Shown here: in pieces, positions 1 through 6,018 of the stretch
Numbering within the stretch: position 1 is the first letter of the stretch
Layout of the letters: each line of letters starts with the position of its first letter
DNA from: Gemmatimonadota bacterium
GTDB lineage: Bacteria > Gemmatimonadota > Gemmatimonadetes > JACCXV01 > JAHWKZ01
NCBI GenBank assembly: GCA_030641505.1
Contig: DAOWHI010000155.1
Span: 1 to 6,018, forward strand
Direction of reading: 5' to 3'
Length of the DNA: 6,018 nucleotides
The notes under the pieces: generated by a model
Seen by the model: only the letters and a program-made list of their open reading frames with translations
Databases searched by the model: none
What the model was told of the DNA's origin: nothing
Translations under genes and position numbers: made by a program

Positions 1-1776
1 CCCCCGGCTCGGAGTACTCTTTGAACGTTGGGCTTTGCCAGAGCTTGACCGCTTGCGAGCGATAGACCCAATCCTTCCACTCGCGCTTCCATGCCGTATA
101 GCTCTTGGATTCGGTGCCAACCGTTGGCACCTCGCCGTATGAGACAGCGCCATTCTCGGGTTCGGTTGTGAGATCGCTGGCGTCGATGTTCACGCGTGTG
201 GCAGCGTTCCAATCGACGGCCATGGGAGCGATCGTCATCGGCACGAGCACGGTGATCTCGTCGGTCACGCTAACCCCAGCCTTGCGGTTGTTGCACCGGT
301 ATTGTGCGATCGATAGCAACGCCGCGTCGTAGTGGAGCCCCGCGGCAGCAGGCGCGAGTTGCCGGACGGGCACGAAGTGCTCGGGTACCTTTGGTGGCAG
401 GACCGGCCGCGCCACCGCCGGCGGTGCGGACGGTGCGGATGGCTCAACAGTTGCCAACGCCTGTGGTTGGACTGCGGCCGACTCGACGTCGCCGGTCAAC
501 CGTTTGATCTCCTTGCGCGTCAGCGGACCGCGCAGGTACGACATCACCCAGCGAGTTTGGAACACCGCCGGCTGACTATCGTGAACGTTGTTCATGAGGA
601 ACACCCGCTTGCCGAGCCCGGCCAATGTCTCGTCCATGTCGCCCTTGTCGAACGTGGCTCCAGTGCCGGCCGCAGCGCCTTCCAGCCCTTCCAGCACACG
701 AGCCTTGTCGCGCTCGGTTTGCAGGCGACCGATAAACCATGTGCCGGTGTTCGATAGCCCCTTGTAGTCGAGGTCGACTGGGTTCTGTGTCGCAAGCACT
801 ACCCCGACGCCATACGCGCGGGCTTGCTTCAGCATCGTCAAGAGCGGCTTCTTCGACGGCGGATTGGCAACCGGTGGGAAGAAACCGAAGATCTCATCCA
901 TGTAGACCAGCGCTCGCAAGCTCGTCGTGCCCGACTGGGCGCGCATCCACCCGACCGTTTCGTTGAGCAGCAACGACACGAAGAACATCCGCTCGGGCTC
1001 GCTCAGGTGCGCGATCGAGACGACCGAGATCCTGGGCTTGCCTTTGGTGGTGTAGAGGAGGCGGTCGATGTCGAGCGGCTCGCCGGTCAGCCAACTCTCG
1101 AACCCGGGCGAAGCGATCAAATTGTTGAGCTTGAGCGCCAAGCCGTACCGCTCGTTGGCGGGGTAGAACGAGTCGACCTCCATGACGCCGATTCGGCTCA
1201 CCGGAGGCTGCTGGATGGCTTGAATCAGCGCCGGCAGGTCGAGGCTCCGGCCGGCTCGCCAAGCTTCTTGCAGGATGGTAGAGATCAGAATGTGTTCGCG
1301 GCTTTGGATCGGATCGGCCTCGATGCCGAGGAGCCCCAGAAGCCCGGTTACGGTTGTCTCGATCCTATCGCCCAACAGCTCGGAGTCTTCCCTCAGCGAC
1401 GCATCCGGGGCCGCGAACGAATTCAGAATCGACAACGGGCGGCCGCATACTCGTCAGGCGTTTTCCCTTTTCGACCCGCGTCCTCTTCGTTGATCCACGG
1501 TCGAAAGTCGGACGGGCGAAGCTCCGGGAACGTGAGCAGAAGGTTGCCGAGATCGCCCTTTGGGTCGATCACGATCGCCGGTATGCCGTCTAGTGCCGCT
1601 TCCTCGATCAACCCGACGCACAGACCGGTCTTGCCGCTCCCGGTCATCCCCACGCACACCGCATGCGTGACCAGATCGCGGGAATCGTAGAGCAGGAGCG
1701 GGTCTAAGCGCTCCTTCTCGTCCAAATCGTAGAGCTGGCCCAGATAGAAGACACCGAGTTTTTCGTATTCCTGCAT
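1..1776 (-). pseudogene. HerA/DUF87-like P-loop ATPase, broken by internal deletion and frameshift; C-terminus beyond left edge
   Basis: Cytoplasmic ATPase of the HerA/VirB4-like (DUF87) class, often annotated only as ATP-binding protein; its substrate is unknown. The ATG at 1776 starts a reading frame opening MQEYEKLGVFYLG, with Walker A GMTGSGKT at residues 43-50 and VIDPKGDLGNLL at 69-80. This frame stops with TGA at 1425-1423 after 117 residues. Family sequence resumes one frame over, from about 1438 (PLSILNSFAAPD), and stays open to the left edge with no stop in about 475 codons. The second part carries SREHIL, the Walker B strand LVYMDEIFGFF (Asp-Glu codons at 893-898), ATQNPVDLDYKGL (about 755-795, a sensor-like strand) and TWFIGRLQTERDKARVL, followed by a Pro/Ala-rich linker (about 395-455) and a Trp-rich C-terminal region. 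From memory of intact relatives, about 40 residues (an ELW...WGQDG... segment up to YTPGS) are missing at the junction. A second start, TTG at 1812, is unlikely. A true pseudogene and an assembly error are both possible. Confidence 0.85.
1423..1446 (-). other. Frameshift/deletion junction in the ATPase gene
   Basis: Reading leftwards on the minus strand, the upstream frame (codon first bases divisible by 3) encodes ...TPDEYAAA and then RCRF and a TGA at 1425-1423. The frame whose codons begin at 1438, 1435, 1432 and 1429 reads PLSILNSF, which matches what relatives have after a further stretch of about 40 residues. The breakpoint therefore lies within about 1432-1446. No heptameric slippery sequence is visible, and missing sequence is not explained by ribosomal frameshifting. 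Confidence 0.75.
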
Positions 1777-1783
1777 GGGCTCG

Positions 1784-1812
1784 ATTCTAAGAAGCAACGT
1801 TGGTGGCGACAA
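1784..1812 (-). promoter_or_regulatory. Sigma70-like promoter for the ATPase gene, probably leaderless
   Basis: On the minus strand, TTGTCG at 1812-1807 (4 of 6 to TTGACA) is followed by exactly 17 bases and then TAGAAT at 1789-1784 (5 of 6 to TATAAT). A start point about seven bases beyond the -10 box falls at 1777-1776, that is on the ATG of the ATPase. No Shine-Dalgarno sequence is present between 1777 and 1800. The arrangement fits a leaderless mRNA. The motif match and spacing are seen in the sequence; activity is inferred. Confidence 0.5.
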
Positions 1813-1818
1813 CGCACA

Positions 1819-1854
1819 AGCCCCCGGACCGATCAGGCCCGGGGGCTCGTTTTT
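1819..1854 (+). terminator. GC-rich hairpin with T-run; canonical terminator in plus orientation, possibly works both ways
   Basis: AGCCCCCGG at 1819-1827 pairs with CCGGGGGCT at 1839-1847. After an A/C mismatch, two more C-G pairs (1829-1830 with 1836-1837) close a five-base loop, GATCA. Five T's follow at 1850-1854 on the plus strand, making an intrinsic terminator for rightward transcription, yet no plus-strand gene lies to the left. Read on the minus strand the stem can extend to about 12 pairs with a G-U wobble, and A's stand before it, but only TTGTGCGTTG follows, so there is no true U-run. It probably separates the propeller gene from the ATPase gene, either as a bidirectional terminator or as a 3'-end stabilising hairpin. 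Confidence 0.6.
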
Positions 1855-1858
1855 GATC

Positions 1859-1884
1859 GCACCGTTAAGGTGCTGTCATACAGC
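1859..1884 (-). repeat. Two small overlapping inverted repeats just after the propeller-gene stop
   Basis: GCACC (1859-1863) and GGTGC (1869-1873) form a 5-bp stem with loop GTTAA. GCTGT (1872-1876) and ACAGC (1880-1884) form a second 5-bp stem with a three-base loop. They share two bases, so both cannot form fully at once. On the minus strand they come directly after the TAG at 1889-1887 and before the larger hairpin. Together they may make up the 3' end of the propeller mRNA. Stems this short can occur by chance. Confidence 0.3.
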
Positions 1885-1886
1885 GA

Positions 1887-4136
1887 CTACGAAATCGGTT
1901 TCTCTGGCAACTCGACGGTGAACGTCCACAATCCCGAGTTGTAGTCGGTGGCGTACAGCATGTCGCCGACTACCGACCAGCCGTCGCCAAACATCGGGAA
2001 AACACCCCAGACGCGAGTCTCGTATGGCTTCTTGGCATCCTCGGGTCCCGCGGCAGGCAAGAAGTACGCGATCTCGCGACCCTGAGCGTAGAGATCGCCG
2101 CGCAGCGTACCGCTCACATCGACGGCGCGAATGCCACCCTGATAGTACCCGATGTACAGCACGCCATCGTCGATCCAGAAGTTGTGCGCGCCGGCTTCCG
2201 GCACCTCGTAGCGGGCCACGTACTTGGGGTTGGCGATATCGCTGATATCGACGACATGGACTGGTCCGCGCGGATCGCTGCCTGCGGGAACCGTTCCCTG
2301 AAGGCTGAAATCCTCATCGCCCACGAACACGTAATCCCCGTACTGAATCGCGGAGTGGGTCGGACCACCCGGGTAGAAGATCCGGCTCAGCTGAACCGGC
2401 GCGGACGGCGTGCCACCCTGGCCGCCACCCCCAACATCCAAGATCACCAGACCGTCGCGCAGGTACGATAGGTACGCTATGCCATCTTGAACCCAGACGT
2501 CGTGCAATGAACGGCCTTCAACCGCGAGTCCCCAGCGACCAATCTCGCTTGGATTCACCGGATCGGAAACGTCGATGATGTGCATGTCACCGGTGCCATC
2601 GTTGACGGCGTACACCAGGTCGCCGACCCAGAAGACGTTATGGACGCCCGAGGTCAGGGTCTCGGTGTACTCGCTCACCAACTCGGGTTGCGCCGGATTC
2701 TCGAGGGAAAACACGAGAATACCGTTGCGCCGATTGGCCGCCCCCTCACGCGTCGCTACCAGCCAGCGCCCATTCTCCGAAACCTTGACGTCGTTGACCA
2801 CCCGAGCGTCGAACTCCTGCTGATCGGTCAGCACCGGGCTCGCAGGGTCGGACACGTCGTACGTACGAAGCTGGTTTGCCTGATGCGTCCCCACGTATAC
2901 GTACGAGTTTTGGGGCCACAGGTCGGCGGTATACGTCTCGGTGTTCATACCATGACCGTTTATGTGGATCTTGCCGGCCACACCACGCGACTCGGCCTCG
3001 ATCGTCGATGTCGCCACGCGATCGCCCAACACGGCCACGATCGTGTAGCGGCCGGCGCGCTCGGCCACGAAAGAGCCGTTGGCATAGACCTCGGCGCCAG
3101 GTTCCGAAACCGACCACACCGGGTGCGCATGGTCTTCGTTCAACGACAATTGGACGACGTCGCCGGTGCGCACGGCGCCAGCCGGCACCCCAACAATCGA
3201 CAGTGAGCCACCCGGACCACGCACGACCTCGATCGAGTACTCGGCGGTCGCCTCGTCGGCCAGCAGCGTAACCGTCGCCCGACCGGGGGATGCCGCCACC
3301 AACGTATGACCTTGAATCGCCACTACGTCGGGTGCGCTCGACTCGATCTCGACCTTGGGGTCCAGCACCCAACGATTGACCGAGTTCAAGGCATCCAACT
3401 CCAGCGGCACGTGACTGCCGACCGCCAACTCACCGGGTACTTCGTTGAAGATCGTCAGCGAGTCGATCTTGGGATTAAGGACGGTGATCTCGGCCATGCC
3501 GATCGCTCCGTTGACCAGCGCAACGACTTGCTTAGTGCCGGCCTCCATAGAGACGACCTCGCCTTCGGTGTCGATCCGAGTCCGCGAACCCCCGGCGTAC
3601 CACTCCACATCGGGGTCGACGATCTCGTTGCCAGCCTCGTCGTAGACGCGAGCGACAAAGCGACGGGGTTGGCCTGGCTCAAGCGTGGCTCCGCCCGGCA
3701 CGACCTCGACGCGCGAGATCCCGGGCGCGGACGCGAACATCGATGGGTCGGGTTCGATCGTAGCGGTTTGACCTACCGGGATGAAGCTAACCGGCGCCAT
3801 GTCACGTTGATCACCCTCGAGTACAAAGCCAAAACCGGCAAACACGTCTCCATCGCGAACTCCGACGTAATGCACGTCGGCGCCTGGTACCTGGAGCTTG
3901 AAGTCGACTCGGTCTTCGGTCAGATGACTTTCGGTGACGGTGACCATCCCGCCTTCGGGCGAGATGAACTTGTCACCCTCGATCTTGAACGGCATCGGCG
4001 GTGCGTTGATGCCGGGGCCCTGAATCGCGTACATCGTGAACCCCTCTGGCGCCTCGGTCGCGCCTTGGGCCTGCAGACCTGGCGCCACAGATACGGCGAC
4101 CAGCATAAGAAACATGAACAAAAAAGCGGTGCGCAT
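1887..4136 (-). CDS. Secreted protein with three Ig-like domains and an LVIVD-type beta-propeller
   Basis: Exported protein of 749 residues; its ligand and activity are unknown. Residues 1-24 (MRTAFLF...LQAQ) form a Sec signal peptide: an Arg at position 2, a long hydrophobic core, and cleavage probably after AQ before GATEAPE. There is no lipobox cysteine and no C-terminal anchor, so it is likely periplasmic or released. Residues about 30-128 are a module I do not recognise. Three Ig-like (BIG2-type) repeats follow at about 140-220, 223-305 and 310-383. Residues about 385-740 form a beta-propeller of LVIVD repeats: strands such as LRTYDVSDPASP (423-434), MHIIDVSDPVNP (518-529) and VHVVDISDIANP (626-637). 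The preceding loops carry aligned histidines (H499, H545, H594, H651). A Gly-rich insert (GGGGQGG, 569-575) lies between blades. The ATG at 4136 is chosen because it begins the signal peptide and has GAGGG six bases upstream. The frame is open for about 100 more codons upstream, but that stretch is Arg/Ser-rich and overlaps the adaptor gene. The propeller assignment is strong, the function open. Confidence 0.9.
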   Translation of the reverse strand: MRTAFLFMFLMLVAVSVAPGLQAQGATEAPEGFTMYAIQGPGINAPPMPFKIEGDKFISPEGGMVTVTESHLTEDRVDFKLQVPGADVHYVGVRDGDVFAGFGFVLEGDQRDMAPVSFIPVGQTATIEPDPSMFASAPGISRVEVVPGGATLEPGQPRRFVARVYDEAGNEIVDPDVEWYAGGSRTRIDTEGEVVSMEAGTKQVVALVNGAIGMAEITVLNPKIDSLTIFNEVPGELAVGSHVPLELDALNSVNRWVLDPKVEIESSAPDVVAIQGHTLVAASPGRATVTLLADEATAEYSIEVVRGPGGSLSIVGVPAGAVRTGDVVQLSLNEDHAHPVWSVSEPGAEVYANGSFVAERAGRYTIVAVLGDRVATSTIEAESRGVAGKIHINGHGMNTETYTADLWPQNSYVYVGTHQANQLRTYDVSDPASPVLTDQQEFDARVVNDVKVSENGRWLVATREGAANRRNGILVFSLENPAQPELVSEYTETLTSGVHNVFWVGDLVYAVNDGTGDMHIIDVSDPVNPSEIGRWGLAVEGRSLHDVWVQDGIAYLSYLRDGLVILDVGGGGQGGTPSAPVQLSRIFYPGGPTHSAIQYGDYVFVGDEDFSLQGTVPAGSDPRGPVHVVDISDIANPKYVARYEVPEAGAHNFWIDDGVLYIGYYQGGIRAVDVSGTLRGDLYAQGREIAYFLPAAGPEDAKKPYETRVWGVFPMFGDGWSVVGDMLYATDYNSGLWTFTVELPEKPIS

Positions 4137-4142
4137 CGGCTT

Positions 4143-4147
4143 CCCTC
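4143..4147 (-). promoter_or_regulatory. Ribosome binding site of the propeller gene
   Basis: GAGGG on the minus strand, six bases before the ATG at 4136. It decides for this start over in-frame codons further upstream and fits the signal peptide that begins there. Confidence 0.7.
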
Positions 4148-4191
4148 GCGGTTGCTGTTGGTAGATACAGATGGAAGAACGCTTGACGATT

Positions 4192-4205
4192 ACTCGAGTT
4201 ATACG
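4192..4205 (-). promoter_or_regulatory. Possible -10 box and palindrome upstream of the propeller gene
   Basis: In the 94-base gap (4137-4230) the minus strand reads TATAAC at 4203-4198 (5 of 6 to TATAAT), abutting the 8-bp palindrome ACTCGAGT (4192-4199), which extends imperfectly on both sides. No convincing -35 box lies at the right spacing. No terminator is visible after the adaptor stop at 4231, so read-through from the efflux operon into the propeller gene is equally possible. This is a weak call from motif only. Confidence 0.2.
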
Positions 4206-4230
4206 GTTGGACGGCGGTCGGAGTTTCAGA

Positions 4231-5349
4231 TCACGGCTCGGCCAGCTCTTCACCCTCCTGGCCGGGCGACCCCTCCTCGCCGGGTCCGGCCCCGCCGGCC
4301 ATCCCACCACGTGGCATCGGCATGACCGGCGCCCCTTCGGAGAGCCGCTCGAGGCCACCGACGACGACCTGGGCGTCAGCCGGAACCGCGCCCCTGACCT
4401 CGACAAAGCCCCGCACGCGGACCCCGAGCTCGACCTCACGGCGCGAAGCGATCCCTTCCTCGACCACCCAAACGTAGTTCGCCCCTTGCAGCGGCAGGAT
4501 CGCGTCCTCGGGGACGACGATCGCTTCAGGTCGAATTTCGGTCGCCAGCCGGGTCTCGATGAACATCCCCGGCATGAGCTCGCGATCCGGGTTGGGAACC
4601 TTCGCCTTGACGGTGATCATGCGGCCCGGAAGCTGGACCCGGGGATCGACGAAATCGACCTCGCCCACAAAATCGCGGTTCGGAACGGCGGCTACTTTGA
4701 ACCGTACCGTCTGTCCGACGGCGAGCCGGTTGGCATGGCGCTCGGGAACCTGAAACGCCGCCCGCTGTGGATCGATCGTCTGCAACGTCGTCAACGCTGT
4801 CGACGTCGTCACGTAATCACCGATCGAGACGTAGCGCTCACCGACGACACCGGCGAACGGCGCGCGAACAACGGTCCGGTCGAGCCTAACCTGCTGCAGG
4901 TCGAGCTGGGCCTGCTTGCTGCGCTGGTTCGCCTGGGCTTCTTCGAGATCGGCCTGCGACGACGCGTCGCGCGCGAGCAGCTCGCGGGTTCGCTCGAGCG
5001 CCTGGTCTGCCAGGTCACGCTCAGCCTCGAGCTGAGCCACGAGCGCCCTCAGTTCCGCGTCGTCGATCTTGAATAGCGGTGTGCCACGGCCGGCCACCGC
5101 GCCCTCGCGGGCCAGGATGCTCACCAGCCGCCCCTCGATCTCGGGCTTGAGCTCTATCGCCTGGGCGGCTTCGATCTCGCCGGTCGCCAGGAGCTCGTCG
5201 ATCACCGTGTCCTGCTGAGCGATCGCGACCTCGACCGGCATCGGGGGTGGACCTTCCCCTCCCGGACCACCCTCGTTCGATTCTGCGTTGCCGCACGCCG
5301 TCAACGCTATCGCGGCCGACGCAATCAGAAGAATCCTATCGAGCCCCAT
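4231..5349 (-). CDS. RND-type efflux periplasmic adaptor (membrane fusion lipoprotein)
   Basis: Adaptor that links an inner-membrane pump to a TolC-type channel (HlyD/AcrA/MexA family); 372 residues, a usual length. Residues 1-19 are a lipoprotein signal peptide (MGLDRILLI...) with lipobox LTAC and acylated Cys19. A Gly/Pro-rich linker spans 27-37. The lipoyl half-motifs are at about 65-97 (KPEIEGRLVSILAREG) and 158-195 (VRAPFAGVVGERYVSIGDYV). Between them lies an alpha-helical hairpin rich in Ala, Glu, Gln and Arg (98-156). A beta-barrel domain follows at about 197-270 (GEVDFVDPRV, MPGMFIETRL), then the membrane-proximal domain (about 275-340, AIVVPEDAILPLQG). The last 25 residues are a Gly/Glu/Pro-rich tail. 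A start at ATG 5385 would add 12 residues and overlap the tolC stop as ATGA. I prefer 5349 for its strong GAGAGGGG site and the compact signal peptide. It follows the tolC gene in one operon; no RND pump gene follows. Substrate cannot be read from the sequence. Confidence 0.93.
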   Translation of the reverse strand: MGLDRILLIASAAIALTACGNAESNEGGPGGEGPPPMPVEVAIAQQDTVIDELLATGEIEAAQAIELKPEIEGRLVSILAREGAVAGRGTPLFKIDDAELRALVAQLEAERDLADQALERTRELLARDASSQADLEEAQANQRSKQAQLDLQQVRLDRTVVRAPFAGVVGERYVSIGDYVTTSTALTTLQTIDPQRAAFQVPERHANRLAVGQTVRFKVAAVPNRDFVGEVDFVDPRVQLPGRMITVKAKVPNPDRELMPGMFIETRLATEIRPEAIVVPEDAILPLQGANYVWVVEEGIASRREVELGVRVRGFVEVRGAVPADAQVVVGGLERLSEGAPVMPMPRGGMAGGAGPGEEGSPGQEGEELAEP

Positions 5350-5356
5350 CGTGGGT

Positions 5357-5364
5357 CCCCTCTC
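5357..5364 (-). promoter_or_regulatory. Ribosome binding site supporting the 5349 start of the adaptor
   Basis: GAGAGGGG on the minus strand, seven bases before the ATG at 5349. The alternative ATG at 5385 has only a weak GAGCGGA three bases upstream, but is translationally coupled to the tolC stop (ATGA). Confidence 0.55.
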
Positions 5365-5381
5365 GTATCGATTGTTCGTGC

Positions 5382-6018
5382 TCATGGTTCCGCTCGGTCC
5401 AGGAACAGCCGTCGGCCGAGGATCGCCTCCAGACCGGCCAGCGCGAGTCGAGTTTGTTGCCGCGCCTGGACCACACCGGCTTCGGCGTCGGCCAAGTCGA
5501 CCTGGGCGGTTACCAGATCGATGATCGTCGTCGCCCCAGCCCGGTACCGCTCGTCCTGGACCCGCAGGTTCTCGCGCGCTACGACCACCGCCGTGGTCGC
5601 CAATTGGGCTGCCGCGCGGGCGGTCTCGTACAGCTGGTACGCCTCCACGACATCGCGAGCGACGGCCCGCTGGGTATCATCCCGAAGCGCTCGAGTGAAG
5701 GCTTTGGTCGTGCGCGCTTCGGAGAGTCGCACTTCGCGCTGGGCGTTGTCCCAGATCGGGATATTGAGGGCAAAACCCCACAATGTTCGTTCGGTCGCGG
5801 TCGGGAAAAACGTCTCGTCGAATCCGGTATACGAAGTAAAGAACGTGAGTTCCGGAAGATATTGCGACCAGACCGACTTGAACGCCGAGCTGGCAGCAGC
5901 GGCGTCAGCGCTAGCCTGAACGACGCGCGGACTCCCGTGTGTCGCTTCAACCACCGCATCTTCCTCGGACACCGGCAGCGGTGGCGCCGGCAGCGTATCG
6001 AGCGGGGCCGCACTGACG
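5382..6018 (-). CDS. TolC-family outer-membrane efflux protein, C-terminal part (N-terminus beyond right edge)
   Basis: Outer-membrane channel component of a tripartite efflux system (OEP/TolC family). The frame is open from the right edge (first whole codon at 6017) to TGA at 5384-5382, giving 211 residues, roughly the second of the two OEP repeats. Visible landmarks in order: LPAPPLPVSEEDAVVEA with SPRV, where the repeat begins; helix SAFKSVWSQYLPEL leading into the membrane strand TFFTSYTGF; the second strand LWGFALNIPIWD; a long helix from REVRLSEARTTKAF to YETARAAAQLATTAVV; and the typical closing segment ENLRVQDERYRAGATTIIDLVTAQ (as overlapping parts RYRAGA and DLVTAQVDLADAEAG). It ends LGRRLFLDRAEP. 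The GTG at 5972 is in frame but internal, since the homologous sequence continues upstream of it. Its stop overlaps the longer start of the adaptor gene by four bases (ATGA), so the two genes are one operon. Confidence 0.92.
   Translation of the reverse strand, partial: VSAAPLDTLPAPPLPVSEEDAVVEATHGSPRVVQASADAAAASSAFKSVWSQYLPELTFFTSYTGFDETFFPTATERTLWGFALNIPIWDNAQREVRLSEARTTKAFTRALRDDTQRAVARDVVEAYQLYETARAAAQLATTAVVVARENLRVQDERYRAGATTIIDLVTAQVDLADAEAGVVQARQQTRLALAGLEAILGRRLFLDRAEP

Noticed and set aside
1419..1446. EcoRI (GAATTC, 1419-1424) and NotI (GCGGCCGC, 1439-1446) sites flanking the ATPase lesion, suggesting a cloning linker.
   Set aside because: Both lie inside family-conserved codons (Leu-Asn-Ser and Tyr-Ala-Ala-Ala), and Ala-rich high-GC coding DNA makes such sites readily. 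There is no vector sequence nearby.
1423..1446. Programmed ribosomal frameshift in the ATPase gene.
   Set aside because: No slippery heptamer, and sequence that relatives have is missing at the junction, so a change of frame alone would not restore a normal protein.
824..1690. Plus-strand open frame of 288 codons.
   Set aside because: Antisense to the ATPase coding sequence, Arg-rich with no recognisable domain; an artefact of high GC.
1..1776. HerA-type ATPase as part of a defence system (for example with NurA or SIR2 partners).
   Set aside because: No nuclease or SIR2-like partner is adjacent within the window, the neighbours are an unrelated secreted protein and an efflux operon, and the gene is broken.
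3306..4325. Plus-strand open frame of 339 codons.
   Set aside because: Lies opposite the signal peptide and Ig-like part of the propeller gene and runs into the adaptor gene; His/Arg/Asp-rich with no domain signs.
4137..4439. Upstream in-frame extension of the propeller gene by about 100 codons.
   Set aside because: It is Arg/Ser/Pro-rich, overlaps the adaptor gene, and would bury the signal peptide. The ATG at 4136 has a good ribosome binding site.
4171..5076. Plus-strand open frame of 301 codons.
   Set aside because: Antisense to the well-supported adaptor gene; composition is that of a shadow frame.

Overview
The window is high-GC DNA in which every supported gene lies on the minus strand, so transcription runs from right to left. 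A TolC-type outer-membrane channel, a lipoprotein efflux adaptor and a Sec signal peptide point to a Gram-negative (diderm) bacterium. The style of the proteins (a signal peptide ending in AQ, Ig-like plus LVIVD architecture, a pump adaptor with a Gly/Glu tail) would suit Gemmatimonadota or Acidobacteriota. That is only an impression, because no rRNA or marker gene is present.

Layout from right to left. (1) 6018-5382: the C-terminal part of a TolC-family outer-membrane efflux protein, cut by the window edge. (2) 5349-4231: an RND-type periplasmic adaptor (membrane fusion lipoprotein). Its longer possible start (5385) overlaps the tolC stop as ATGA, so the two are surely one operon. No RND pump follows. 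(3) A 94-base gap, 4230-4137. (4) 4136-1887: a secreted protein of 749 residues with a signal peptide, an unrecognised N-terminal module, three Ig-like (BIG2-type) modules and an LVIVD-type beta-propeller. (5) A 110-base gap, 1886-1777, with two hairpins and a good sigma70-like promoter that would give a leaderless mRNA. (6) 1776-1: a HerA/DUF87-type P-loop ATPase that is broken near 1430. About 40 residues expected between the N-terminal and central parts are missing and the frame changes there. The C-terminus runs off the left edge.

The tolC and adaptor genes form two of the three parts of a tripartite export pump. The propeller protein and the ATPase look like separate transcription units with no obvious functional link to the pump. 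I see no rRNA, tRNA, CRISPR array or insertion sequence, and no convincing new multi-gene system. The points most worth a second look are the lesion in the ATPase gene, its apparently leaderless promoter, and the architecture and aligned histidines of the propeller protein.
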